The notes beneath the pieces are model-generated. The model worked only from the letters and a program-made list of their open reading frames with translations. It did no database searches and was not told the DNA's origin. From Diploscapter coronatus (taxonomy: Eukaryota; Nematoda; Chromadorea; Rhabditida; Rhabditidae): a stretch of DNA of 64,000 nucleotides. Location of the stretch: positions 54,885,249 through 54,949,248 of the forward strand of contig OZ038423.1 of NCBI GenBank assembly GCA_964036155.1, given 5' to 3'. Numbering within the stretch: position 1 is the stretch's first letter; every line of letters begins with the position of its first letter. Positions 1 through 11,748 of this stretch are shown here, piece by piece. A program made the translations under genes and the position numbers.

Positions 1-1238
1 CAAAGGGGGAGAAAAAAGGGAATCCCCAATGGCACATTAGGGAATGCAATCGACAATGCAAATATGGAACGGGATAAAAAATGGACAAGCAAAATTTGAG
101 AGAAAGGAAAAGCTCATAGGTGATACTAGCGCAAAACTAGGAGAATTATTATTAAAAGTTGTCAATTTGATCATGATGAATATTGGAACAATTTCATCAT
201 AAGGAATATGCGAGTATTGCGTCATCATGAATTATTTTGAGCTTAGATAAGGCTAATGATACCATATCAGGGAAAAGAAGATCTAGACTGGCATATTTTC
301 AGTAATTCAAAAAGTCTTTCACGTCTGGTTGCCAAATTTTATCTGTTCAAAGAGCAAGAAATTATGTGAATGTCAAGATTTCTCTTTTTCTTGACAATAT
401 ACATATTTCAATGCGAGAAATCAAAGATCATCTTCCCGAATCTTCAAATGTCAAAATGCTGAAATTTTAAAGAGATTCAGATTTGATGAAGAATGAAAAA
501 AACGAAGAGCAAAAATGGGTAGAGTTTCAATGCACTAAAGTACAACTTCGTGTCCTAAGAAGTTGATGCATCCCTTCACATCGTCGCCCAACACCTATCA
601 ATTATGCACGTCCCAAGCACCTCTGCCTGCCTCACTGACAGACAGCCTTTCCTCACGTTGTTTTCATCGCCCGAAGAACCCATCACAGCCGACGAAATTC
701 AAATTCGCCACGCAGTGAAAATAACGATGAAGGTGGAGGAGAAACGCACTGAAAAAGTGCACACAAACGGCCAAATTTCGTGCGTTTTGAGAAAAATCTC
801 GACTCAACTTTTTAGGTAAAATTTATTCGTTCCCCGATTGCAATTTCAGATTAGAATATGATCGTTATTAATTAAAATGAGGAGAAAATCGTGTCTGAAC
901 GTGATAATTATTCGCTTAGGATACATTACATCAAATTATACATGAATTACTCAGAGTAAAGACAAAAACCCATATTATTTTTTGAAACTTTATGATTCTT
1001 CAAATACATAAATCGCCATAAAAGAATAAAGAAAAGAAGGTGAAATATAATAATTATAAAAAAAAAATTAGGTTAGAATCATCTAATTATTTTTGTTAGT
1101 TTACATAGGAAAAATAAACACAACACTAGATAATGAAACAAACGTATGTAGAACAATAAATAAAAGGAGTTACAGATCTATGAAATAAACGGAAACTAAT
1201 GAAGATTATTGCCAGAAAATCAACAAAAATCTTTGATT
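1..1238. other. AT-rich non-coding stretch, 3' flank of RBM33-like gene
   Basis: I see no supported coding exon here. It contains the 3' UTR of the minus-strand gene that stops at 1239 and short chance open frames of 63-71 codons without codon bias, splice logic or recognisable motifs. The open frame at 604-819 lies in a slightly GC-richer patch but has no similarity that I recognise. Confidence 0.6.
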
Positions 1239-4200
1239 TCAGCCAAATGATGAAATTGCTTCTCCAACTGAACTTGAATCCTCAGCCCGGACAATATCTT
1301 CCTGAAAACATAAAGTTAATATTCGAAGTAAATTATCTTGTAACATTGATTGTTATGCAAGAATGAAGTTGGGTACTTTTGATTTACCAGTGACAGTCAA
1401 AAGTATGCAACTGGGATTTAATATTGGAGTGTATGTCTACACTCGTTTCATGAGTCGGAGATCAGACTGAATCATTGTATTCTTTCATGTTGCCATAGAT
1501 ATGATTTTATGAATGCGAAAGTTCAGTCAGATTGATTTACCATGAGTTGGGAAGAATACGAACGTGGAAAACACATTGTTTGTCTTCATAATTTTGACCT
1601 TCATTATATGAAATATAACAATGAGTAAATTAAAAAAGAAGAAAACGAACCCATTATATTTGACGAGGAACTGTTTGGCCTTTTCCAGATCGGTAAAGAT
1701 CACAGTCACTTGGTCATCGGAGGAGCGCCAGCATTTCTGGAAATTTTAATACATTTATGAGAAAATGAATTTTCGTAAGAAATTCTAAAATAATCCAAAA
1801 ATGTTACCTAAACAAAAATTGATCTTCAAAAAAGATGCTACGTTTACCTTGATATCTCCTAGATCCTTAGCGAGAGCCTCGATTCTATTCTTAGCAGTGG
1901 GCAGCTGTTTCAGGTTGGAGATGGTCACGCACAGATATGCCTTCTTCTTCTCTGCAGACGCAGTCACGTGCGGTCTTCTCTCCTTGTCTCGATCCCTTTC
2001 CTGCTCCTGTTCCCGATTCCTTTCCTGAGCATTTGGCTGCTGCTGCTGCTGTTGTGGGTGTCTCGATTTCGAATCTCCCGCCTGGCGATCTTGACGATCT
2101 CGTGGCTCGTCCTTCTGAAATGAAAATTGCAATACAATAGAGAACTTCAAGGAGTATTTTGGTTAGTGGAAAAATTTAAATATGTACACACGATTGTAAT
2201 GCATATTAGTTTCGGAATTTTCGAAAATGAGAAAAAAATCGCTAAAATAAATATAGCGTTCGAGGGATAGATGAGTACTGCATTGAAATTCATTCATTTT
2301 CTTCTTTCAGCAGGATTTAGATTTGTTTAATTTCGAAAGATGAAATCGCCTTACAGTATCGCCATATCTGCGTTGCTCCTTCATTCGGACGATCTCTTCT
2401 CTCCTCCTCTTCTGCTCTTCCAGCCTCTTCAGATAGTCCTGATCGAGTCCGATTGCCTTCGCGTGTTCCATTGTCTGCTGTAAGTTCATTCATTATCGCC
2501 TGTTAAACTCCTCCATTGTTTTCGACATAGCCCACGGATAACGAGTACAGTTAGGAAATATTGCCTCAGCTATGAAAGCGGACTAGTAAAGATACTGGAG
2601 ATTGGTAACTATGCGTATAATCAAGACATAAAAGGTATGGAACAGCTCAGGTTTAATACAGGAACAGATTAAATTTTCAATACCTGTGGGTAGCCTTGGT
2701 TGCTTACCTCTCTATTATCCTCCCTGTCCCTCCTTCTGTAGTTATCTCGTCTATCGTCTCTTCTTCCCCCTCTTCCTCTGCCGCCTCGGCCTCTCCAATT
2801 GCCCTGGTCTCTTCCATCTCGGCCCCCAGCAGCCCTGTCGTCTCTGCCCTCCCTGCCGTCTCTGCTTCTGTATCTTCGAGATCTGCTGCTGTGTCTTCTT
2901 CTACGAGGCGAACGCGAGCGGCTGTGACTTCGGGAACGAGAACGAGACCTGCAAATATATGAATGTTTAGAATTCCCAATTTCACTTTGTTAGCAGACTT
3001 GCGACTTATCTAGCTGCGATTAACTGCACGAAACGTGATGCTGAGTATTTTCACGAGGTGAAAAAAGAATCCACGCTTCTTTCATTCTCGAAATGCCGTT
3101 AATAACAACTCATAAAAGATTCAGTTCTGCTTGTTCGGTGAAGTAATTGCTAGGTATATAATTGGTAGATGTATTTAGCAACAAAAATAACTTACGAATC
3201 AGAATAGCTGCCGCTGTAACTGCTACTGTAGCTGCTGTATGAGGAGCTGCGATGTCTGTTGTGCCTTCTCTCGTCCGCGCTGTCTGAGGGGACTGAGGAC
3301 TGGTTGAGGAAGGCTGCCACCGCTTGATCCCATTGCGGCAATTGAGCTCCATTGGCTGGGGGAGGTCGGTTCGGGTTGAATCCACCTGCCGCCAGGTGAG
3401 GAGGCAGTCCGGGTGGGGGCCTGCTCATTGGAGGACCAAATCCTGCCACACCGTGGTTGGATGGAAGTGCTGAAAATTGAACGATGCTCAATGCTCAAAA
3501 ACATTTCATTTCAAATGTGTAAGATTGATTATTCCGTGTGTCAGTATTACATGAAAATTAGCAAAGATACCGGTGGTTTACGCAAGCTTCCAAATGATTA
3601 TTGATGGTCAAATCAAACTTAACACAGGAAATAAGTTCATCTACCTATCTATCCACCTTTTTAGACAGTATTGAAGTTAAGAAATTCGGAAAATCAAGAA
3701 AATACTTACGAATCAGTGGAATTCCGTTGGGAAGACGAGGGATGATAGGGCCTGCGGGACCGACCATGAGATTGGGCAGAACTGAAGGAGGGCCGGGATG
3801 ACCCATTGGGGGCATCATCACCTGCGAGGGCTGGCCTTCAAGTTGCAGACGCACTGAAATTAAATTCAACAAATGACAAGCATTTTTTGATTGAATCAAA
3901 ATAATCTTTTTCATTTCGAAAAAATTAGGAATTTTTTACATGAGAATCACTGTTTCACACACCTTTGATTTTCACTTCAAATGTACTGCAACAAAAAATC
4001 AAGGATATCTTACCAAGTGGCATTTGAGGAGGTCCAGATCCACGGAATTTTGGATTGACTAAAATTTTTCCGCCAGCTCCAAATTGTGCCGGATTGGGTC
4101 CGGGTCCGAGAAGTGGGGGAGGCGGAATGCAGACACCTTGATTGTATGGGCCGCGCTGCAAATTCGAAAATTAAGAAGCCAATGTGTATAAGAAGATGCG

Positions 4201-7200
4201 CATTTCCAGGTACGATTCCCTAGAAAGCTATTTTCAGCAAAAAATTCGCATAATTCTTTTCATTTTTCTCTTCGAACATGAAATGAATTCTTACCGGATA
4301 GAATCCTTGCGGGCCGCCCCGATTTCCTCGTCCCCTGCCTCTGTGCCCACCACCTCTGCCTCTGCCGGGTCGAGGCCCAGCTCCATTTGCATTATTCTGT
4401 GTCTGTGCACTGTCTGTTTCCGACTGAGCTGCAGCTGCATCGCTGTTCGTCGTAGAAGTCTGAAATATATTTTGTGAGAAGAAGGTTAACCAAGGAAAGA
4501 CAAATACCGTCATTCGGCTTTCGGGAAAAAAGGCCTATACAGGGTGAAAGTCGGTATTCTTAGATTCAAAATATGTAACTAGTATTTTAAAGAATGTTAT
4601 CCAATAAAAAACCGCCTAGCAGCAATAATAGTGTAACCTCTAGATTTCCGTATCGCCGAGTCTTATCACTCTGCTATGTTTCTATACCTTGCAGCCCCTA
4701 TTTTCGGCTTAAATGATTCTACCATGATGCTAATTTTTAAAAACACTAGTTACATATTTTTAATCTAAAAAGTACCGGCTTCACCCTGTATAGATCTTGT
4801 TCAGAAAGCCAAGAGACGGCACTTGCCTTTCTCTAGTAAGCATTTTCCATTCTTTTCAAATGAACTAGCATAACAAGTTATACGATAGTATCATACATAA
4901 TGAATTTTTTCTTTCAGAACATGAAAATGTATACCTCGACAGTGGAAACGACCCTCTCCGAAGTGAATTTGCCAGTTCGTTCCTCCCTTTCCTCCTCGTC
5001 CTCTTCATAGTCGAGTTCGTGTTCAATGAACGTGTCATTCGAAGTCCCTCCTTTCGATGCCTAAACACAGATTGATCTAGTCAGATTGTCCTTAAAAATT
5101 GAATTAGAGATGCGCAAAAGAAGGAATAATGAGAAATTTAGGCATAGACTATGAAGCATTAAAGAAAATTCTATTCCTTCTTACTCCATATTCTAAGTCT
5201 TCATCTGAGAATACCTTAGATAGAGTGAAGATTTCCTTAGATAAAAGAGAGATCTTGGGCGTGGATTAGGTAACTTACAGGAAGAATCGAAAATAGGAGT
5301 TCTTTCTCATTAGGACCAGGAAATAATAGTCGCAAAGCATCTATTACAAATTTTACTATAAATGCGAGCTATAACTACTCGAGTGAAAGTTGTCTAAACG
5401 CAATGAGTTCCGGTTAAAGCAGTACGAGTTGGATACCAGGTTTTGATGCAAGGTTAGGTGACTTTTATTTCTAAACATCCGCTTTTTATCTATGGGATGC
5501 TCGAAGCTCAGTTTTTAAACTTTCGAAATTGAAATTCTGAACATCAATGAAAAACTGCATATTTACATAAGCCTGGAGTTCACTAATGCGCATTTTCTTA
5601 GAATTGAATCAAAGCTCAGCTAGCATGAAGATGAATCGCTATTTACATTTTTCCTTGGTTAGCTTACTGATAAAAACGCGGTGAAGATCCAGAACTCTCG
5701 CCCGATTTCAGTACTACACGAACTTGCATTTATTCATTGGGTTACTTTTTACATCATTTACTTTTTATTCAGCGTCCATCATTCTGAAATACAACAATGG
5801 ACTCATACTTATATTAACCTGTTGGTATTTCATAAATCATTGTCAGCCAATACATACCAGTCAACTTGACAAATTTGATAAACACTGATAATATATGACA
5901 TTGAAAGAGCGTATTTGGAATGACATAGATATCGCATTATGATCACGGGGTAAATTAATAAGAATTGACTCGTATTGGAATGAAAATAACCGTATCTAAA
6001 ACGACTGAAAGCCGCCATTCAAGGAAAATGGAATCGGATATGAGAAAAAGAAAATGTCCTGGAGCATATATCAATGGATGAAGGAAGTAATAAAGCATTA
6101 GCACACCCATACAAATTTTGCAAGAAATATAAAATTCCAAGGTCAGCACTATCTTACAACTACAAATATGCCTGCCTGCATAATAAAACGTTGTAATCAG
6201 TGCTGAATGTATATATAAATTTCAAATATTTACAGGAAAAATCTAATCTAGCTTGAAAATTTTCAAAAGCACAAGGTGATAACATGAATTAAATGGCTTG
6301 TTTTGATTCTGAGAAAAATAAAATTGATATGATTAAGGAAATATTGCATTTGCCTTCATAAGGCTGATAAATTAAATAGGGAAAATTCATCTCTATCAAT
6401 AAACTTTTGCCATGGATAAAAATCATGTGAACATGGAAATCATTGATTACTTGAGTACTTTTGGGGTATTTGTTAGGAAAAGAAACAAATGGAATAAGGG
6501 CATGAATGGAGTAAAAATCCCATCTTTAAAGGGAAATTCTTCTAGAAATAAATAGAATTTTAGAAGTAAATGAGTGTTTACATATAGAATGAGAAGGGGA
6601 AAATAAAAATAATTATGTTTTCCGGGATAAAATCTGGAATGCTTGAAAAGATTAATGAGTCCGCTTGTGCGGTAAGCCTACTTACTTCAGGCAGAGAGGC
6701 AGGTTGAGCAGACTCGGGCTCTGGCTCGGTCTCAAATTCGAATGTAGTCGTTCGACTCACTACTCCACCGCCACCAAGCAACAAATCCTCGTCAGCATCC
6801 TGAAAATGTAAATGAGTTTAATGAAGTTTTCAGAGAAAATTTGAACAGAACTGAGTGGAGTTGAACATGGGAAAGAAGTGCAGAATTTCGTCAAAACTTG
6901 TAGCTTAAATCAATTTCGATTGATGCTTTCTTGATTTCCATCATTTCAATCTAGTTAGCACCAAAAACATTTCGAAAATGAATATCAGAGGCATAGAAAA
7001 CTCGATTTTGGTTAAAGTCTCTAAATGTTTTTTTCAAGATATCCTTTGCAAGAAAACGAGCGAATGTTTCCTCAAGATTGTTCGAAGAGCCTTCAGAAAC
7101 TTTCGAAAAATATCGTGGTTTCTCCAAAATTCAACTCACAAAGCCCTTTACTATCGTAATAAACTCACATCAGCAAAACTAGTGGGATTGATGGCGCTGT

Positions 7201-7240
7201 TGAGCAGCTCGTCCTCATCCAGTTCCTGTACGGACGCCAT
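1239..7240 (-). CDS. RBM33-like RGG/RS/proline-rich RNA-binding protein
   Basis: Probable RNA-binding protein of 619 residues in 13 exons: 7169-7240, 6686-6799, 4935-5060, 4295-4459, 4014-4155, 3710-3853, 3196-3469, 2708-2948, 2355-2477, 1848-2114, 1651-1736, 1541-1583, 1239-1301. All reading phases join. In order it has an acidic N-terminus (1-104) beginning MASVQELDEDELLNSAINP, an RGG box (about 130-150), Pro/Gly-rich blocks (160-290), a Ser/Tyr then RS/RGG segment (325-425), a charged coiled coil (427-467), a Gln/Arg-rich stretch, and a degenerate RRM-like domain (about 526-600). This order resembles RBM33-type mRNA export and splicing factors; that name is inferred from layout rather than a strong motif. 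The exon at 1541-1583 and its weak donor (GTTCG) are the least certain part. Intron 3 carries an inverted-repeat transposon at 4540-4788. Confidence 0.6.
4538..4790. mobile_element. MITE with TA target duplication (Tc1/mariner-type ends)
   Basis: A 249-bp element (4540-4788) lies in an intron of the RBM33-like gene. The left end reads CAGGGTGAAAGTCGGTA and the right end is its near-exact reverse complement, with homology continuing inward for about 60 bp through an ACTAGT-containing segment. TA dinucleotides flank both ends (4538-4539 and 4789-4790), as expected for Tc1/mariner-type integration. It has no coding capacity, so it would be non-autonomous. Confidence 0.8.
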
Positions 7241-9591
7241 CGACAACAACTTAAACAAGAACCATCACAACAAATATCGAAAACACGACAAAATAATCGA
7301 AAAGTGACAAAAACCGCGTGAGACAAAACGAAAAATAATGAAATGTCCATCTGCACGCTCTACATATCGATTCGCTGCATTGCAAAACAGAGGGACGCGA
7401 GCAAGTGGCGCACACTTATTTCATTCACAAGATCGACATTTTTGCGCGGAACTTTATTGGGCTTTCGTTATTTATTTTGATTGATTGATTCGTAATAATT
7501 CTAAGAAGGTGAAGCAAATTAGCAACGTCTGAGTTGGGAATTTCTCTGCATCAAATCAAATTCATATCAATTTTCTTTCTGTCATTGAATCCTTTATTCA
7601 TTTCTCCTTGAATAAGCTTTATAATCGGTAAAACGCTTGTCAGCGCGAAATTATATGGAGTGCATTTTCAATATTTTCATATTAAGCAGGGTGATTTCAG
7701 ATCAAATCTCAAAAATGCTTTGTTCGCATAAATCGAACAATATTCGATGACCTAAATTCATGAGTTGAAAAATTACAAGGAATTTACCGATTTTGCAAAC
7801 GATACTGGATCAAAATAATAAACCGACTGCAGATTTAGTCTAAGTTTATTAGGTGATGAATTTATATAGTAATTTTATATTAGATAAATAAAAATGAATA
7901 ATCGGATATCATCATTTATCAGATTTAGGAATCGAGATAAGGAAAATGGAAAAAATCAGCTTCCTAAATGTTAATGGTGTGGAATATGGTTTATTTGTAG
8001 ATTTTGAGGTAGCTAAATTCTCTATTACCTCATAAATTAAGTTAACAAGTTGATTTTCAGACCAAATGACAAGAATAGAGACGGATTAATTATATGTATA
8101 GATTCATAGATGATATTAGCCTACAAATTTATTAGCTAACATTTTTGAAAAATGGTACGAATTACAAAATACCAATCTATTATTGTCCTATAGAGAAAAT
8201 ATATGAGCCAATTTAGAAAAAAAGTCTACACCATCTCTACGCGTGGATTGACATAAAATTTGTAAATAATGTGAATATTCGAAATTCTTTCCAAGTAAAA
8301 CAATACCTTAAAGTCGACTAATTGTGAAGGTAATAATAAAACTAGTAAAGCTAGAAATTACCGATCTTCTCATTTAGCTCATGACAGTCATCTATGGCCA
8401 ATTTTGCTCACAGAAATTCGCCAATTTCCTCAAATATACTTGGCATATTTGTGGATATGAGGATCAGCACCCTCCCCTATTCGACACTCCCACGGATCTT
8501 TATCTTTTCCATCTCTCGATTCCTTATGGATCGCGCTCGTCCCTTCCCGAGTCAGTTGACCCACATCCTACGGCCAAGGGATGTGACGCCTCAGGGGGCT
8601 TCTGTTCCTATCTTCCCTTTTGTATTCCTATATTATATCTATTTATATTTAATGTAATCATATCCATATTATATTTATGTAACTATTCCGCCCAGTTATT
8701 CTAAGTAATAAACAATATAAGAGTCCTTGTAAGTCCACTCAAGCACCATAAGTTAGGAAGGCACTACACGTGTAGGCTACGGTCTCAGTGCCGCTATACG
8801 CAATGAGCATGACCTAGCCTAGCCAATTTACGAACACCATAACCTGCAACGGAATGAACCGGAGCTAGTGGACCAATACTCATAAAAGGGCATGAACATA
8901 CGCAGGGTCGGTGAACGTAACGACTTCAAAAACAAAATGGCTACTATCATTGTCCAGAACCAGGCTGCAGAAAGAGTCCTTATCTACTTTCCTTTTCATC
9001 TTTGGATAACTTAAAAAATTTTTTATTTTCTGTTTTTTTAATATAACCCCACTGCAATTTCGCCATTAATATTTAATAATGATTTAGTGTTTCTGACATT
9101 CTGAATTTTCATAAATGATCATTTTTATCTCATTTGAAGCCTTGATTTATGGCGAAAATACAATTAGCTTATTAAATTTCTACAGAGTAATTTGGAAAAT
9201 ATTCGAAGTATATTATTTGGCATGCCTAGTAAATTCGAGATCAATTTTAAATAAGCTAAAATAATTATATCTAACTGCATTATTCGATGTGTGAAATGCA
9301 TGCTCACTTTTCTATTATATTATTACTTCACGATTTTTATTGAAAAACTAAATTCAGATGAAACTAATGATAATCATATCAACAAACTTTATTTTATTGT
9401 CGACGACTGGCAAATACTCTAAACGTGAAAGTCGTTCCAATTTACAATCAATACCTAATACAAAGTTTTCTCCAATTTTAATATAAATAAGTAGAAATGG
9501 GATATCGAACTAAAGGTAACTTTCTCTTCAGATGGAAGAATCTCGCCACTGCTATAGCTGAGTATATAAATTCGGCTATTCGAATATGCAT
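7241..9591. other. AT-rich intergenic region, including a composition island
   Basis: No coding exon is supported. 7241-7450 should contain the promoter and 5' UTR of the minus-strand RBM33-like gene. 7640-8380 and 9000-9590 are plain AT-rich sequence. 8450-8940 has a distinctly different base composition, described separately. Confidence 0.6.
8451..8935. repeat. Possible degenerate solo LTR or other repeat island
   Basis: A block with CT-rich stretches followed by TA-rich sequence, an AATAAA-like signal near 8707 and a GC-richer tail stands out from the AT-rich flanks. It can be bounded as TGTGGATATG at the left and ending ...AAAACA at the right, which would suit an LTR starting TG and ending CA. 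I see no coding gag/pol nearby, no second copy in the window and no clear target-site duplication. It may simply be another repeat. Confidence 0.25.
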
Positions 9592-9830
9592 TCAACTGAG
9601 AACGCAGCTATTCTTGCTAGTCGCAGACAAGTTTCTCAATATTCCCACTTCTCGCCATTCGTTCGTTTGTGGATCGTATTCCTCGATTGAATTACAAAAG
9701 TTTTCCATAAGCACGTCTTTAAATCTAAGTTAACGAATATTTCGTATAAAAAGATATGTAAAATCCCAGCTTACCCCTCCTCCGATTGCATACAATTTTC
9801 CATTTGCGACAATGATGCCATTTATGATAT
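9592..9830 (-). pseudogene. Decayed tandem copy of the kelch gene 3' end
   Basis: Exon-like segments 9775-9830 (ending ANGKLYAIGGG) and 9592-9724 (SIEEYDPQTNEWREVG then a stop) are close copies of the last two exons of the kelch gene at 10482-10767, including the intron between them. The upstream segment ends in phase 0 with a GTAAGC donor, whereas the downstream segment needs a phase-2 partner; joining them gives an immediate stop. No upstream kelch repeats or F-box accompany the copy. I read it as a partial tandem duplication that has lost its frame. Confidence 0.6.
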
Positions 9831-10481
9831 GTGCACATTGAATTGATTGTAACTTCCATATAGTGTGCCTAGGCACCGTTTGAGATAGCTTTCAAATTTA
9901 TTTATTTTTCAAATTCAATTTCAAAACGGCACGCTCTTCACTCGCGATTGCGAAATTTTGGGAGCAGACCGTTTTCTAACAGCCTGCTTCCTTTCCTCTT
10001 ACTGGAGCGGAGCCCAACTGCTGTCCCCAGCCTCTCTTCGCATTGTTCTTTATTCTGAGTTTTTCTCGAAACCACTTGTCCCATGAATTGGATTTCATCG
10101 CTAAATAAACTGTTATTAAGATTCAAGCGTTCTAGCAACAAAATAGAACAGACAGTATTCCACAACTAATATCATCACTCGAACTCACTCCGGTTCTTTG
10201 TCACTTCACAAGACATAGGAGAAAGGCATTCCCAATAAGACCTCCCTCTCGCTGCTCGTCATATCTCGCATTCAAATGAAACAAGCTCAAGACGAAGAGA
10301 GTAGGAAGCTTTTATTTTAATAACTATTAAAAAGTATGTTTCAGTTGCAATTATCCCTCATCACTTTTGGATGTCTTCGAGAGCTATCTGTATCATGTGC
10401 ATTGAAATGAAATTATTATTTCACACTTTATTGAATAAAATTTCTATACGAAATCTGAGATTATTATAGTCAAGCTTTATT

Positions 10482-11748
10482 TTATGTTAATCTTCCGACT
10501 TCTCGCCATTTATTCGTTTGTGGATCGTATTCCTCGATTGCTTTGCAAAGGTTTCCCACAGAACGTTCTTGATATCTAAGTTAACAAATATTTGGTATAA
10601 AGATATGCAAAATCTCAGCTCACTCTCCAATTGAATACAATTTCCCGTTAGCGACAACAAGCAAATGATGCCATCTAACATAATTCATATCAGCGATTCG
10701 AGAAATTCGACTGTCAGCTGGAGCTGAGGGGTCGAAACACAGACAGGATTTTAATGGCCATTTATCACTAAATACATGATGATACATTATTTCTCATACA
10801 AAATTAACGACTAGTATCCTCCAGTTATGTAGATTTTTCCATTCAGCGATGCAACTCCAAAAGAATCTCGTATTTCTGGAATCTTTCCAATTTCAGTCCA
10901 TTCCCGTTCATCGTCTGATAATCGATATATCTTTCTACTTTCACCACCATCAATAACTGAATATCCATAATTACAATAATGAATATGCTATTATGTGACC
11001 GTATAAAATTTCATCGCATGTTACTGTTCGAACACAACTGATTGGAAGAGGAAAAACAGGTCCTGTTTCCCATTTTCCATCTATTAAAACCTGAATAAAT
11101 TATTTCATGGACTTCATTCGATCTTCTTACATCAACTCGATTTGTATCTTTCCATGTTCTAGGATCCTTTCCATCTTTTCCACCAAAATAGTACAATTTG
11201 TCCTTGCAATAAGCCACAAATGCACCACTACGCCATTCAGGAGGATCTGGTCCTGCAAGGAATGCAATAAAATTAAACTAATCTACTGGCTTTTATAATG
11301 TTACCTCCACCGATTTGTCGAGTATTCAGATCGAAAATTTCAAACGACTTTTTACCAGAATTAATTGCGAAAATCTAAAATTTCTAAAATTGACAATATT
11401 AAATAAAACAACCTACTTTATCTTTTGTTGTTGCTACTTCCCATGATCCAGAATATTTAGTAAATTTCGCAATTTGCTCAACAGAAATATTATGCGAATC
11501 AAACAGACAAATTCTTCCTTCCGAAGTTTCGTCTTTTTTATAAGGCACTAAATACTAAAGTTAACTTTCGAAAATACAAGAAATATTTCCCTACGATAGA
11601 GTAAAAATTTCCTCTCGAGCGCTGTCGGCAGATATTTCCTGATTATTTGCATCATCCGTCTATTAGTCCAGGCCAATTGTCCCACGTCTTTAACTTCGGG
11701 ATATTCACAGATCAACAATATCACTTCGACTGGTAAATTGGCTAGCAT
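10482..11748 (-). CDS. F-box and kelch-repeat protein
   Basis: Likely substrate adaptor of an SCF-type ubiquitin ligase, 316 residues. Exons: 11595-11748, 11417-11547, 11305-11374, 11131-11252, 11000-11090, 10812-10956, 10624-10767, 10482-10575; phases join throughout. Residues 1-40 (MLANLPVEVILLICEYPEV and the following LAWTNRRM) form an F-box, the Skp1-binding motif. The rest is a run of kelch blades with signatures such as DKLYYFGG, GKIYITGG and GKLYSIGE, each followed by a Y-D-P or W motif. The start is the first ATG before the F-box. The first intron (47 nt, GTAGGG donor) is chosen because it alone restores the kelch frame; the donors at 10999 (GTCAC) and 10811 (GTCGT) are weak. The target substrate is not predictable. 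Confidence 0.75.

Noticed and set aside
9938..10165. Possible exon of the duplicated kelch copy
   Set aside because: The translation has no kelch signature and no match to the parental gene, so the duplication probably stops near 9830.
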